In this document: positions 54,292 to 64,000 of the stretch, piece after piece
Numbering within the stretch: the first letter of the stretch is position 1
Layout: every line of letters begins with the position of its first letter
DNA from: Bradymonas sediminis
Lineage (GTDB): Bacteria; Myxococcota_A; Bradymonadia; Bradymonadales; Bradymonadaceae
Assembly (NCBI RefSeq): GCF_003258315.1
Contig: NZ_CP030032.1
Location: forward strand, 3,846,501 to 3,910,500
Direction of reading: 5' to 3'
DNA: 64,000 bases
Notes under the pieces: model-generated
Database searches by the model: none
What the model was told of the DNA's origin: nothing
What the model saw: only the letters and a program-made list of their open reading frames with translations
Position numbers and translations under genes: made by a program

Positions 54292-56370
54292 ATGAGTCCT
54301 AAATATCTATGCCACGCGCTGATTCTCTCGGCGCTTCTGCTATTGATGGGAAGCGGCTGCAGCGACAATAACCCGGGTGATTCCACCGCCGACACCAGCG
54401 TAAGCGACACGCCAGACGCCACCGACCCCGACACCAGCGAACCGGTCGCCTGCGAACCCAACGAACTCCTCCGCTGCACGGAGGAAAACACCCCGGGCAC
54501 CCTCCAATGCAACTCCAGCGGCGAGGGCACCCACGAGGCGCGCTGCCCGGAGGGTTCGGTCTGCCGCGACGCCGCCTGCGTCAGCGTCTTCTGCGTCCCG
54601 GGAAGCACCCGCTGCGACAGCCCGGAGCAATCCCAAATCTGCAATGAGGAAGGCACCGCCTGGGTCGACCGCGACACCTGCAGCGGCGGCGACCGCTGCG
54701 AAGCCGGCTATTGCCTGAATCGCTGCGAGGTCGCCAACGCCACCGGCAGCTATATCGGCTGCGAATATTGGGCGGTCGAGCTCGAGAACCACCTCCTCGA
54801 CGACAGCGGCCCGCCCGAGACCAATGACGAGCGCGCGCCCTTCGCCGTCGTATTGGCAAACACCTCCGAAACCTACGACGCCTACATCAGCGTCTATACC
54901 GGCCCCGATGAATTCGCCCAGGCCGTGGGCTCGCGCACCGTCGAGTCGCCCCAATTCAACGGCATCGATCTGGTGACCGTCCACTCCGAGGTCCTCGGCC
55001 CCAACGGAAACCGCCTCTACGGCCCAATCTCGGGCGATATCAACCGCCTCATCTTGCCGCGCGGAAGCCTGATGACCCTGCTGCTGCCGTACCGAAGCCT
55101 GGCCTTCGGCGAGAGCAGCCTTGGGCAAAAAGCGTACCGGGTGGAGTCGACCCAGCCGGTCGTCGCTTACCAATTCAACCCGATCTGCTGCAATTATAGT
55201 CACACCAATGACGCCAGCCTCCTGCTGCCGACCAGCGCGCTGACGCCCAATTATATGTTCCTGAGCTACTCGGTTCTCTCCAACGGAAACGAACCCTTCT
55301 CCTCGACGCTGACCGTCCTTGCCACCGAGCCCGATACCACGGTCACCATCAAGCTGCGCACGCCGAAGGGACGGCTGGGCGACCCCGACGAACCGCGCCC
55401 CTATAGCGAACTATATTATCCCTTCGACAGCGCAGCGGACGCGCGCGTCAACGGACCAAGCGCGACCGGACAATTCACCGTCACCATGCAACCCCACGAA
55501 GTCCTCAACCTCGCCGGAGCCGGGGTCTCGCCGGTCGAAGATCTCACCGGCGCGCTGATCGAAGCCAGCGCACCGATCGCCGTCTTCGGCGGCCACACCT
55601 GCGCCTACGCGCCCTTCTCCTCGCCGGCCTGCGACCACCTTGAGAGCCAGTTATTCCCCCTCGAAACCTGGGGCCAGCGCTTTATGATGGCGCCGCTGAA
55701 GTTGCGCCAATCCGCCGAACAGGCAGAGAACACGCGCGAAGGCACCTATTGGAAATTCCTCGCGCGCGCCAATAATACCGAGATCAACGTCGGCATCGAC
55801 ATCAATCGCCCCAACGTGCTGGGTCCGGCCGACGAAGGCGTGCGCGCCTGCAGTGAGTTCGCCCGCACCTCGGAGGCCGCCCGCGCGGGCACCTTTAACC
55901 TCAACGCCGGTGAGACCTGTGAGTTCGGCACCCGCGAACTCTTCGTCGCCGAGGCGAGCCATCCGATCATGATCGGGGCGTTCATCTCGGGCCAAAATAG
56001 CGTCACCAATAACGCTGATTGGGGCTCTCACGCCGGCGATCCCTCCTTTTATATGGTCCCGCCCGAAGAGCAATACCGCAGCTCCTACGCATTCTTAACT
56101 CCGGCGACCTACTTCCAGAGCTACGTCACCGTGACCACCTATCCCGGCAACCAGATCACCCTGGACGGCGAGGTCGTCGACCTGGAAAGCCACGACTATA
56201 GCCATAATACCGAGCGCGGCGTCCTTCGCGCACATATCCCAGTCGACCCCGGTCCCCACACGATCAAAGGCCAACTTCCTTTTGGCATCGTCGTCTACGG
56301 CTATGATGATTACGTCTCCTACACATTCACCGGCGGGTTGAACTTCAAAAAGCTCACCCCCTGGAATTGA
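54292..56370 (+). CDS. IgGFc-binding-like Cys-containing lipoprotein
   Basis: A 692-aa surface protein. Lipobox LMGSGC, an Asp/Thr linker, a short Cys-rich region (CVPGSTRCDSPEQSQIC), then a large beta-sheet domain (about 150-690) with the IgGFc-binding pattern: GCEYWAVELENHL, an AYRVESTQPVVAYQFNPI strand, TNDASLLLPTSAL, and APIAVFGGHTCAYAP. IgGFc-binding-like domains occur in mucin-like and myxobacterial surface proteins; ligand here unknown. Confidence 0.75.
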   Translation: MSPKYLCHALILSALLLLMGSGCSDNNPGDSTADTSVSDTPDATDPDTSEPVACEPNELLRCTEENTPGTLQCNSSGEGTHEARCPEGSVCRDAACVSVFCVPGSTRCDSPEQSQICNEEGTAWVDRDTCSGGDRCEAGYCLNRCEVANATGSYIGCEYWAVELENHLLDDSGPPETNDERAPFAVVLANTSETYDAYISVYTGPDEFAQAVGSRTVESPQFNGIDLVTVHSEVLGPNGNRLYGPISGDINRLILPRGSLMTLLLPYRSLAFGESSLGQKAYRVESTQPVVAYQFNPICCNYSHTNDASLLLPTSALTPNYMFLSYSVLSNGNEPFSSTLTVLATEPDTTVTIKLRTPKGRLGDPDEPRPYSELYYPFDSAADARVNGPSATGQFTVTMQPHEVLNLAGAGVSPVEDLTGALIEASAPIAVFGGHTCAYAPFSSPACDHLESQLFPLETWGQRFMMAPLKLRQSAEQAENTREGTYWKFLARANNTEINVGIDINRPNVLGPADEGVRACSEFARTSEAARAGTFNLNAGETCEFGTRELFVAEASHPIMIGAFISGQNSVTNNADWGSHAGDPSFYMVPPEEQYRSSYAFLTPATYFQSYVTVTTYPGNQITLDGEVVDLESHDYSHNTERGVLRAHIPVDPGPHTIKGQLPFGIVVYGYDDYVSYTFTGGLNFKKLTPWN

Positions 56371-56420
56371 TGTGTGCCCGGCGACGCGCCTAATTTTTCT
56401 CCCGATGACTGGAGCCCCGA

Positions 56421-57371
56421 ATGGATCTCGATGAGGCCATTGATTCTTTTATATTTCACCTAAAGGTCGAGCGCGGCCTGTCTAAAAACACCGTCGACGC
56501 CTACAGCCGCGACCTGCGCCAATTCACCCAATATTGCGGCGACCGACGCAGCAAACCCAGCAACAAAGGGGCCGACCAAGACGTCGCCCCGCCCCCGGTC
56601 GAAGTGACGAGCATCGACGCCCTCGAGATCTCGGGCTTCATGTCCGAGATGCTCGACGACGGCAATAAGACCCGCACCGTCGCCCGAAAACTCTCGTCAA
56701 TCCGCGGGCTCTTCGCCCATCTTCGCCGCATCGAAGTGCTCAAGGTCAACCCCGCCAGCAAGGTCGACGCGCCTAAATTCGGCCGCCGCGTCCCGCGCGT
56801 GCTCACCCTCGACGAGGTCGAGAAATTATTGGCCGCGCCCGACCGCATGACCCCCGAAGGCGTGCGCGACCACGCCATGCTCCACACCCTCTACGCCACC
56901 GGGCTGCGCGTCACCGAGCTCTGCGAGCTCATCCAACGCGAGGTCGACCTGCGCGCCGGCTACCTGCGCGTCATCGGCAAAGGAAACAAGCAACGCATCG
57001 TTCCCCTGGGCGAGTTGGCAGTCGACGCCCTGGACGAATACGTCAGTCATACCCGCGCTAAATTGCTGGCGAATCACGGCGGCCCGGGCTGCACGCCCTA
57101 CCTCTTCGTCACCCGCCGCGGCTCCTGCATGACCCGCCAGGCCTTCTGGAAGAATATCAAACGCTACGCGCTCAAGGCCGATATCGACACGCCGATCAAC
57201 CCCCATAAATTACGCCATAGCTTCGCGACACATCTGCTCGAGCGCGGCGCGGATCTTCGTATCGTCCAAACACTGCTGGGCCATAGCGATATCAACACCA
57301 CGCAGATCTACACCCACGTCGCCCAGGCGCGCCTGAAGAAGATCTTCGAAGAGCACCATCCGCGCGCGTAA
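56421..57371 (+). CDS. xerD: Tyrosine recombinase XerD
   Basis: A 316-aa site-specific recombinase resolving chromosome dimers at dif with XerC. An N-terminal SAM-like core-binding domain and catalytic residues Arg163 (GLRVTEL), His262-x2-Arg265 (HKLRH), His288 (LLGHSD) and nucleophile Tyr297 (TTQIYTHV) are in place. The MTRQAFWKNIK and C-terminal EEHHPRA motifs favour XerD over XerC. An insert of about 25 residues near 45-65 is unusual. GGAG precedes the ATG. Confidence 0.93.
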   Translation: MDLDEAIDSFIFHLKVERGLSKNTVDAYSRDLRQFTQYCGDRRSKPSNKGADQDVAPPPVEVTSIDALEISGFMSEMLDDGNKTRTVARKLSSIRGLFAHLRRIEVLKVNPASKVDAPKFGRRVPRVLTLDEVEKLLAAPDRMTPEGVRDHAMLHTLYATGLRVTELCELIQREVDLRAGYLRVIGKGNKQRIVPLGELAVDALDEYVSHTRAKLLANHGGPGCTPYLFVTRRGSCMTRQAFWKNIKRYALKADIDTPINPHKLRHSFATHLLERGADLRIVQTLLGHSDINTTQIYTHVAQARLKKIFEEHHPRA

Positions 57372-57417
57372 GCCGACACAACCCCACCCGCAATTTTCAT
57401 CTTTCGAGGCGACTGAA

Positions 57418-58101
57418 TTAGGCCTGACCGACCTTACCCATCATCATAAAGGTCATCGGGTCGACGCCGATCTCTTCGAGCGCGCGCGTCCAGCGATCCC
57501 TTGGCCGATTGTCGCGAATCAGCGAATCATCGAAGTCCGCCATCAGCCAGGAGCCCTCGCCGATTTCGGCCTCCAACTGCCCTGCGCTCCAGCCCGAATA
57601 CCCAAGCACGGGCATAAAATAATCTTCGGAATAGCCCATGGCGAACTCCTCAATGAGCTGGCCGGACGCCGATAAAACCCAATCTTTTCCGATCGGCGTC
57701 TCGTCGGGAGCGATGGGGCCCGGATTCCCGGCGAGTCCGCCGGCAAACGCGAGTCCGAATGCCTCGGGAAATACGCCGGGGGCAGGCTCCGCTTTGGGGC
57801 GCTCGGAGTCACTTCGCTTATACAGCACCCACATCTGCTCAAGCCTAACCGGACCGCCAAAATAGACCGCCTTTTTGAAGCGGTCCGCCACGATCTTGGG
57901 CTTAATTTCGGCATTGACGCTGCTGATCAGTGTGCCAAAATCCACGTCGACGGGCTTATTGATAATATAACCCATCGCGCCACCCGAATCGTGGTGCACC
58001 AGGAGGATGACCGCGCGCTCGAACGGGCTGCCGTCCAAACGAGGCGAGGCGACCAAAAATGAGGGACTCATCGCGCGCTCATTTGGCTTGGAATGAATCA
58101 T
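57418..58101 (-). CDS. YqgE/AlgH family protein
   Basis: A 227-aa protein with the family start SPSFLVASPRLDGSPFERAV, then GGAMGYIINKPVDVDF, VYFGGPVRLEQMWVLYK and LGYSGWSAGQLEAEI. The family is conserved but its biochemical role is not firmly known. The ATG at 58101 fits the usual AlgH N-terminus best; the frame runs upstream to 58218 without a ribosome site. It lies opposite the xerD gene's 3' end. Confidence 0.88.
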   Translation of the reverse strand: MIHSKPNERAMSPSFLVASPRLDGSPFERAVILLVHHDSGGAMGYIINKPVDVDFGTLISSVNAEIKPKIVADRFKKAVYFGGPVRLEQMWVLYKRSDSERPKAEPAPGVFPEAFGLAFAGGLAGNPGPIAPDETPIGKDWVLSASGQLIEEFAMGYSEDYFMPVLGYSGWSAGQLEAEIGEGSWLMADFDDSLIRDNRPRDRWTRALEEIGVDPMTFMMMGKVGQA

Positions 58102-58252
58102 GAGCATGAGCTCTTTATAAGGATTAACCAGAATAACGGGCACGCGCAGCTTTGCTTCGAAATGCGTGCTCAACGGGTACCGACTGGGGCGTTTATGCCC
58201 GCGCTTAGCCAGCACCATCCACTCATATTAACGAAAACTAAAAGGAAATCAC

Positions 58253-58567
58253 ATGAAACGCCTTACTTACGACAAGCTCGCCACCGACCCGGCCTACAAA
58301 AATATGCGCATTATCGATGTGCGGGAGCAAGATGAATACGATGAGGTCCACGTTAAAGGGGTGGAGTTATTCCCACTCTCACGATTTCAACAGGGAGAAC
58401 TCCCGACCCGCGACGATCGGGAAGTTGGGGTGATTTGCCGCTCAGGCGCGCGCAGCCAGCGGGCTTGCGAACTCCTCGAAGAGGCGGGATGGCCGGAGTG
58501 CACCAATATTGAGGGCGGTACACTCGCAGCGATCCAATTTGGCGCCGACCAGGTCGAGCACGGCTAA
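58253..58567 (+). CDS. Single-domain rhodanese-like protein
   Basis: A 104-aa protein with IIDVREQDEYDEVHVKG and the active loop CRSGARS holding the sulfur-carrying Cys, then ACELLEEAGW and NIEGGTLA. It is a GlpE/PspE-type sulfurtransferase, or a sulfur carrier for another protein. AAGGA precedes the ATG. Converges on rimO with 12 bp between the stops. Confidence 0.88.
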   Translation: MKRLTYDKLATDPAYKNMRIIDVREQDEYDEVHVKGVELFPLSRFQQGELPTRDDREVGVICRSGARSQRACELLEEAGWPECTNIEGGTLAAIQFGADQVEHG

Positions 58568-58579
58568 ACGCCGGCTTAA

Positions 58580-60004
58580 TTACGAGTCGACTGACAAGGA
58601 GGCGGTGCCGCCGTCCAGACGAATCGGTCCGTCGGCTCGTTTCTTCGGAATGACCACACCAGCCAGGTCATATTCGGTCGCCTGCGTAATCTCGACCTCG
58701 ACGATATCGCCCGGGGTCGGGAAGTCTCCGCCGCGGTCAAACGACAGATAGACCACGCCGTCGATATCCGGGGCCTGTCCGTAATGGCGCCCTTCCAAAA
58801 CCGCTTCGTGCTCCTCGCTGGCGCCGTCGACGATCACCTCGACAATATCTCCAATCCACTTCTGATTATTCTCCAGGCTGATATCGCGCTGCAGGGCCAT
58901 CAGCGCGTCGCGACGCTCGTCTTTGACCGACTGCGGAAGTTGGCCGTCCATCAAGGCCGAGGTGGTGCCTTCTTCCGGGCTGTAGGTAAAGACACCCACG
59001 CGGTCAAAGCGCACTTCCTTGACCCAATCGTAGAGCTCCTGGAACTCCGCGTCCGTCTCGCCGGGATACCCGACGATAAAGGTCGTGCGCAGCACCAGGT
59101 CGTCGATCGCGCGCAGCCGGTCGATAAGCTCGACCTGACGGTCGCGCTGAATATTGCGCTTCATGGACTTCAGGATGCGCTGGTTCACATGCTGCAGCGG
59201 CATGTCGACATAGGGCAGGATTCGGTCCGAATTCTGCATGATGTCGAGCAACTCATCGGTGAAATTCCAGGGGTACATATAGAGCAGGCGAATCCAATCG
59301 ACGTTGGTGGCCTCGGCCTCCAACGTGCGCAGCAGGCGCACCAGGTAGTCGCGGTTTTCGCGCGGGTCCAGGTCGATGCCGTAGCTGGTCATATCCTGGG
59401 CGACCAGGATGATCTCGTTGACGCCGCTCTTGCCCAGATTCTGCGCCTCGATCAACACGTCGTCGATGGTCCGACTGACCTGAGTGCCGCGAATCTTGGG
59501 GATGATGCAATAGCTGCAACTACGCGAGCAGCCCTCGGCGATCTTCAGATACGCGGTGCCGCCGCGCACCGTGTTGGTGCGGGTCACCTCGTTATCCATG
59601 ATGAAGCTGCCCGGCTGGATATAGGTCTTCTCGGCCAGCTTTCCTTTGAGCGCGTCATTGATATAGGTGAAGGTTTTGGTGCCCAAGATCGTGTCGACCT
59701 CGGGGATATCTACCTCGAGCTCCCCCGAATATCGCTGGGACAAGCAACCCGTCACCACCACCTTCTCGAGCAGGCCGACGTTCTTGCGCTGAACCATCTC
59801 CAGAATCGTGTTGATCGACTCCTCTTTGGCCGCGTCGATAAACCCGCAGGTATTCACGACGACGATGTCGGCCTGGTCCGCATCCGACACCATATCGAAC
59901 TCGCCATCCTCCTGAATAAGCCCCACCATAACCTCGGAATCGACCCTATTTTTAGGGCATCCAAGCGATATCATATGAACATTCTTACGCTGTGTTTCAG
60001 CCAT
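58580..60004 (-). CDS. rimO: Ribosomal protein S12 methylthiotransferase RimO
   Basis: A 474-aa radical SAM enzyme that adds a methylthio group to an Asp of ribosomal protein S12. The N-terminal MTTase 4Fe-4S cluster uses Cys16 (SLGCPKNRVDSE), Cys53 (NTCGFI) and Cys87 (TGCLSQRY). The radical SAM cluster is Cys159-x3-Cys163-x2-Cys166 (GCSRSCSYCIIP). A TRAM domain closes the protein. The S-L-G-C-P-K-N start is specific to RimO versus MiaB. Confidence 0.94.
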   Translation of the reverse strand: MAETQRKNVHMISLGCPKNRVDSEVMVGLIQEDGEFDMVSDADQADIVVVNTCGFIDAAKEESINTILEMVQRKNVGLLEKVVVTGCLSQRYSGELEVDIPEVDTILGTKTFTYINDALKGKLAEKTYIQPGSFIMDNEVTRTNTVRGGTAYLKIAEGCSRSCSYCIIPKIRGTQVSRTIDDVLIEAQNLGKSGVNEIILVAQDMTSYGIDLDPRENRDYLVRLLRTLEAEATNVDWIRLLYMYPWNFTDELLDIMQNSDRILPYVDMPLQHVNQRILKSMKRNIQRDRQVELIDRLRAIDDLVLRTTFIVGYPGETDAEFQELYDWVKEVRFDRVGVFTYSPEEGTTSALMDGQLPQSVKDERRDALMALQRDISLENNQKWIGDIVEVIVDGASEEHEAVLEGRHYGQAPDIDGVVYLSFDRGGDFPTPGDIVEVEITQATEYDLAGVVIPKKRADGPIRLDGGTASLSVDS

Positions 60005-60161
60005 GGTATCTTACTCTTTAAAAGCTGCGGGAGGTTTCGGCGAGATCGATGCCGATACGGTTTAGTTAAGACAAATGAGTCGGCCAGGCTCCAATGCATC
60101 GCGCAGATTATAGCGCCATGGATTAGAACGGGCCGACTTTGCATAAACATGGGTCGATTGT

Positions 60162-61400
60162 CTAGCCAAGCCCGCGCAAACTCTCGGCCAATCGGACGCG
60201 TTGGATCGCGCCAATAAACGCAGCGGTGCGCATCGAAACCTTATACTCAGCCATCAATTCGCGCAGATGCGCGTGCGCCCGGCGCATCGAATGCTCTAGC
60301 TCGCGGTTCACGCGCTCCTCGGGCCAGCGCAGGTTTTGCAGGTTCTGCACCCACTCAAAATAACTCACGGTGACGCCGCCGGCGTTGCAGAAGATATCCG
60401 GCAAGATCTGAATACCTCGCCCTTCCAATATCGAATGCGCCGCAAAGGACGTCGGTGAGTTGGCCGCTTCGGCGATATATTTCGCTTTGACCTCGGCCGC
60501 GTTCTGGCTCGTCAGCACGTGGTCAATCGCGGCCGGCACCAACACATCGCACTCAAGCAAGAGTAACTCTTCGTTGCTGATCGGCTCCCCGACCTCGAAG
60601 CTGCTGACCATCTGCGTGGCGTCGGCGTGGGCGATGACCGCCTCGGGGTCCAGCCCCTCGGCGTGGAAGATGCCGCCCTTGCTATCGCTGACCGCCAAGA
60701 TACGCGCGCCCATCTCGTGCAAAAGCCTCGCCGCCCAGCGCCCGGCGTTGCCGAACCCCTGCACGACCACCGAGATCCCATCGAGGGTGCGCCCCTCGCA
60801 TTTCAAGACCTCGCGAATCGCGAACATCGTGCCGCGACCGGTAGCCGCGTCGCGCCCCTCCGAGCCGTGCAAACCCAACGGCTTGCCGGTCACCACCCCG
60901 GGGCTAAAGCCGTTGCCCCGCGAATATTCATCGAAGATCCACGCCATGATCGACGCGTCGGTGTTGACGTCCGGCGCCGGGATGTCGACATGCGGGCCGA
61001 TAAACTCCTGAATTTGCTGGGTAAACCTACGGGTCAGTCGCTCCAACTCGGCCCGCGATAGCTTGCGCGGGTCGACCTGAATGCCGCCCTTCGCCCCACC
61101 CAGCGGCAGGTCCAGGAGCGCGGTCTTCCAGGTCATCAAACTCGCCAGCGACCGCACATGCTCCAGATCCGCGTGCGGATGGTAGCGCAACCCACCCTTA
61201 TACGGCCCCCGCGCGTTATTATGCTGGACCCGGTACCCGGTGAAGTTGCCAATGGACCCGTCGTCCATACGAATCGTCAGCGCCACTTCGAGCTCGCGAC
61301 TCGGCGTCTTAAGCGCGATTACTTCTTGCTCGCCAAGTCCGAGCGCTTCAAACGCCTGCTGTAAGAATAGGTTGGTCGTCTCGAAAGGGGTTTCGCTCAT
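60162..61400 (-). CDS. Glutamate (Glu/Leu/Phe/Val family) dehydrogenase
   Basis: A 412-aa enzyme. The substrate region has GGLRYHPHADLEHVRSLA and catalytic Lys in MTWKTALLDLPLGGAKGGI, then PAPDVNTD. The Rossmann domain has VVVQGFGNAGRWAA with Asp in AVSDSKGGI, which often indicates NAD preference. This is the hexameric GDH50 type that interconverts glutamate and 2-oxoglutarate plus ammonia; a branched-chain or Phe dehydrogenase cannot be excluded, but the residues fit glutamate. Confidence 0.9.
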   Translation of the reverse strand: MSETPFETTNLFLQQAFEALGLGEQEVIALKTPSRELEVALTIRMDDGSIGNFTGYRVQHNNARGPYKGGLRYHPHADLEHVRSLASLMTWKTALLDLPLGGAKGGIQVDPRKLSRAELERLTRRFTQQIQEFIGPHVDIPAPDVNTDASIMAWIFDEYSRGNGFSPGVVTGKPLGLHGSEGRDAATGRGTMFAIREVLKCEGRTLDGISVVVQGFGNAGRWAARLLHEMGARILAVSDSKGGIFHAEGLDPEAVIAHADATQMVSSFEVGEPISNEELLLLECDVLVPAAIDHVLTSQNAAEVKAKYIAEAANSPTSFAAHSILEGRGIQILPDIFCNAGGVTVSYFEWVQNLQNLRWPEERVNRELEHSMRRAHAHLRELMAEYKVSMRTAAFIGAIQRVRLAESLRGLG

Positions 61401-61505
61401 CTAAAATCCGTGTCTGGCAAAAATTTGCTTGCGGTGTATAGCGCAAACGTCCTTGTGATTCTATGACTTCGTGTAACTTTTTGCCGAAAAAGTTCTCGGC
61501 AACCC

Positions 61506-63545
61506 TCACGCTACCCCGAGCAAACGACTCTCGAGCTCGCGCATACGGTCGCGACAATTCGCCGCGTCCTCAAAGCGCAGGTCAGCCGCCGCCTCCTTCA
61601 TCTCGCGGCGCAACTCCAAGATGCGCTTCTCAATGCGCTCAGCGCTGTTGAGGTGCTCGACGTTATCCTTGGCCTTCTCGGCGCTCTTCTTCGCCGCGCT
61701 CGCCGTCTTCGTCGCTGTCTCCTCCTCGTCGGACTCGGCGGCGGGAACATGCTGCTCGATATCCGCGATCTTCTTGATAATCGTCTGCGGCGTAATCCCG
61801 TGCTCGAGGTTATAGGCGAGTTGGATTTCACGGCGGCGATTCGTCTCGCGCACCGCTTCTTCGATACTATTGGTGCTCTTGTCGGCGTAGAGAATGACCT
61901 TGCCGTTGGCGTTTCGCGCGGCGCGACCGATGGTCTGAATTAAACTGCGCGCGCTGCGCAGAAAGCCCTCCTTATCGGCGTCGAGAATCGCCACCAGGCT
62001 GACCTCGGGGATATCCAGCCCCTCGCGCAAGAGGTTGATGCCAACCAACACGTCATAGATACCTCTTCGCAGGTCGCGGATGATATTCATGCGCTCAATC
62101 GTGTCGATATCGCTATGCAAATAGGCCACCTTCACGCCGAGCTCGCGCAAATAGTCCGTCAAATCCTCCGACATGCGCTTAGTCAACGTCGTGATCAACA
62201 CCCGCTCGCCGGCGTCAATGCGCTTTCGCACCTCGCCGTAGACATCATCGACCTGCTCAAGCGCCGGACGAATCTCAACCTCCGGATCGATAAGACCGGT
62301 GGGCCGAATGATCTGCTCGGTGATCACGCCCTGGCTTCGCTCCAGCTCGAAGTCCCCCGGGGTCGCAGACACATAGATAATCTGGTGAAGCTTCTCCTCC
62401 CACTCGTCGAATTTAAGCGGCCGGTTGTCCAAGGCGCTCGGGAGTCGAAACCCGTGCTCGATAAGCGTCGTTTTGCGCGAGCGGTCCCCGCGGTACATGC
62501 CGCCAATTTGCGGCACCGTGACGTGGGACTCGTCGGCCACCAGCAGGAAATTCTCCGGCAGATAATCCAGCAAACACGGCGGCGCCTGGCCAGGCTTTCG
62601 CCCCGACATATGCCGCGAATAGTTCTCGATGCCGTTGCAAAACCCCGCGGTGATGATCATCTCAATATCGAATTGGGTGCGCTGCTCCAGGCGCTGCGCC
62701 TCGACCAGGCGTCCCTGGCTGATCATCTCAGCCAGCACCTCTTTGAGCTCGGCCTTGATCGAGTCGAGCGCGCTGCGCTTTCGCTCCGGCGGAATCACGT
62801 AGTGGCTATTGGGATAGATCGCGACTTTCTCGAGCTTTTCTAGACGCTTGCCGCGGAAGGGGTCGATGCGCCAGATGGCCTCAATCTCGTCGCCGAAGAA
62901 CTCGATGCGAATCGCTTCCTCTTCCTCATAGGGCGGGAAGACCTCGACAACGTCGCCGCGCACGCGAAACTTCCCGCGGAAAAAGTCGTGGTCATTTCGC
63001 TCGTATTGGATCTCGATCAGCTTCGCCAACAAGTCTTTTCGCCGGGCTTCCTGGCCCTGCTCCAGGTGGAGCAACATGCCATAATACGCCTCGCTGGAAC
63101 CCAGGCCGTAGATGCACGACACCGAGGCGACGATTATGACGTCATTGCGGTCGAGCAAGCTACGCGTCGCGGAGTGACGCATGCGGTCAATCGCGTCGTT
63201 AATCGCCGAGTCCTTCTCGATAAAGGTGTCCGTCGAGGGGATATAGGCTTCGGGCTGATAATAATCGTAATAGGAGACGAAATACTCGACGGCGTTATTC
63301 GGGAAGAGCTCCTTGAACTCGCTATAGAGCTGGGCCGCCAGCGTCTTATTCGGCGCCATGACCAGGGTCGGCCGGTTCGTGCGCTCGATGACGTTGGCAA
63401 TCGTGAAGGTCTTACCGGTGCCGGTCGCGCCCAGAAGCGTCTGGAATTTCAGACCCTCTTCGAGCCCCTCCGTCAGCTCAACAATCGCGTTGGGCTGGTC
63501 GCCGCGGGGTTCGTACTCGGTCACTAATTCAAATTTCTGAGTCAT
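61506..63545 (-). CDS. uvrB: Excinuclease ABC subunit B
   Basis: A 679-aa nucleotide excision repair helicase-like subunit that verifies damage and loads UvrC. It shows Walker A GATGTGKT (39-46), the beta-hairpin [12 protein letters not shown] that clamps DNA, helicase motifs with VADESHVT and GRAARN, and the C-terminal UVR domain ([19 protein letters not shown]) that contacts UvrC. Between the helicase core and the UVR domain lies a Lys/Ala-rich insert ([15 protein letters not shown]). No LexA-type box was found near the start. Confidence 0.96.
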   Translation of the reverse strand: MTQKFELVTEYEPRGDQPNAIVELTEGLEEGLKFQTLLGATGTGKTFTIANVIERTNRPTLVMAPNKTLAAQLYSEFKELFPNNAVEYFVSYYDYYQPEAYIPSTDTFIEKDSAINDAIDRMRHSATRSLLDRNDVIIVASVSCIYGLGSSEAYYGMLLHLEQGQEARRKDLLAKLIEIQYERNDHDFFRGKFRVRGDVVEVFPPYEEEEAIRIEFFGDEIEAIWRIDPFRGKRLEKLEKVAIYPNSHYVIPPERKRSALDSIKAELKEVLAEMISQGRLVEAQRLEQRTQFDIEMIITAGFCNGIENYSRHMSGRKPGQAPPCLLDYLPENFLLVADESHVTVPQIGGMYRGDRSRKTTLIEHGFRLPSALDNRPLKFDEWEEKLHQIIYVSATPGDFELERSQGVITEQIIRPTGLIDPEVEIRPALEQVDDVYGEVRKRIDAGERVLITTLTKRMSEDLTDYLRELGVKVAYLHSDIDTIERMNIIRDLRRGIYDVLVGINLLREGLDIPEVSLVAILDADKEGFLRSARSLIQTIGRAARNANGKVILYADKSTNSIEEAVRETNRRREIQLAYNLEHGITPQTIIKKIADIEQHVPAAESDEEETATKTASAAKKSAEKAKDNVEHLNSAERIEKRILELRREMKEAAADLRFEDAANCRDRMRELESRLLGVA

Positions 63546-63905
63546 GGCGTCTTTTGCGCTTGGGATGCGTTTTTAAGGGTAAAGAACTTAGCGGGCTGCC
63601 TGAACACGCGTTTAGCCCAGCTTGGTTCTAGGTACAAGCAACCACGGGGTCAAGTCATTGGCATTCGAAGAATCACGACAGCTTGGCGCGACGCCCTGGA
63701 GCATGCGCCAATGCTTCAAAACCAGCGGCGAAGGACCAGCATTCCGCGACCCTCGATTCATGGTGTTCGTTTCCTAACCTTCGCGGCGACTTTCTGTGTC
63801 TCGACGGCGCTTTATACAGCCAGGAGGCGACGGGAGGCCGATGGCAAGCTTCTTGCTAGTTGTATTAGTGGTCTTGATGAACTCATTATCTTTCGGTGAA
63901 ACTTT
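63546..63905. other. Divergent intergenic region, no gene seen
   Basis: About 360 bp between uvrB (leftward) and the lipoprotein gene at 63906 (rightward). It should contain both promoters. No repeat, RNA gene or recognised operator stands out. Confidence 0.5.
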
Positions 63906-64000
63906 ATGACACGACGTGCACTATATATCTTGGGTTGCCTGCTCTTATTGAGCAGCGCTTGTGGCAGTGGGGATTCGGAGCAGTCCAACTCGGAATTTGA
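63906..64000 (+). CDS. N-terminus of a predicted lipoprotein, cut by window end
   Basis: Starts MTRRALYILGCLLLLSSAC, a lipoprotein signal peptide with lipobox SSAC, followed by a Gly/Ser/Glu stretch. GGTGA lies about seven bases before the ATG. The rest is outside the window. Confidence 0.7.
   Translation, partial: MTRRALYILGCLLLLSSACGSGDSEQSNSEF

Noticed and set aside
1-64000. CRISPR array, rRNA operon or prophage
   Set aside because: No regularly spaced direct repeats, no rRNA sequence and no phage structural genes were seen. The only integrase-like gene, at 56421, has XerD hallmarks.

Overview
The window is a GC-rich bacterial chromosome segment with dense genes on both strands, two tRNAs, no rRNA and no CRISPR array. 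Several traits point to the Myxococcota/Bradymonadales side of the former Deltaproteobacteria: proteins ending in a GCGC-transmembrane-basic tail of the MYXO-CTERM type, many secreted cysteine-rich lipoproteins with Asp/Thr/Pro-rich linkers, a giant Ser/Thr kinase-ATPase-TPR protein, an IgGFc-binding-like lipoprotein and a DUF1844 protein. This placement is an inference from gene content, not from a marker-gene comparison.

Layout. 0-0.4 kb: the 5' part of a REP-associated tyrosine transposase, then three short hairpins that look like its REP elements. 0.4-8.4 kb: bifunctional proline catabolism enzyme (putA), a Cys-rich secreted protein, a metallo-beta-lactamase/beta-CASP-like protein, a TPR membrane protein, and a co-directional trio (65-aa protein, DUF1844 protein, HtrA-type lipoprotein protease). 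8.5-13.5 kb: a tandemly duplicated two-gene module. In each copy a cysteine-free secreted 221-aa protein overlaps by 8 bp a matrixin metalloprotease with a MYXO-CTERM anchor; each copy ends in its own terminator. 13.5-18.2 kb: clpB, a tail-anchored pseudokinase and a DUF2267 protein. 18.4-23.8 kb: a glycan block of GT4 glycosyltransferase, glycogen-debranching-type glucosidase and, coupled by ATGA, an SLC13 permease. 23.9-28.7 kb: a 1354-aa kinase with a lipoprotein gene 11 bp upstream. 28.9-34 kb: a murein endopeptidase fused to HEAT repeats, yebC and an RCC1-like lipoprotein. 34.1-40.1 kb: an SDR oxidoreductase and a three-gene set joined by two GTGA overlaps (small protein, helicase-associated-domain protein, GT51 peptidoglycan glycosyltransferase with a large N-terminal extension). 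40.5-46.9 kb: a Cys-rich lipoprotein with DNA-level 15-bp repeats, two identical tRNA-Val(GAC) genes each with its own terminator, a START-like protein, a FIST sensor, a class III aminotransferase and a Nudix hydrolase. 46.9-54.2 kb: membrane proteins, thiI, a RidA protein with an acidic tail, a methyltransferase, an AlkA-like HhH protein and a DUF2914 protein. 54.3-64 kb: the IgGFc-binding-like lipoprotein, xerD, YqgE/AlgH, a rhodanese, rimO, glutamate dehydrogenase, uvrB and the start of another lipoprotein.

How it fits together. Much of the window concerns the cell surface: lipoproteins, surface proteases, murein-active enzymes and surface-display repeats, alongside housekeeping genes for chromosome resolution, DNA repair, tRNA and ribosome modification and proteostasis. 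The strongest candidate for an undescribed system is the duplicated small-protein/matrixin module. The matrixins show no propeptide or cysteine switch, and the coupled small protein has a layout that recalls the OB-fold NTR/TIMP domains which inhibit animal matrix metalloproteases. The inhibitor or chaperone role is a hypothesis; the overlap, duplication, motifs and missing propeptide are visible directly.
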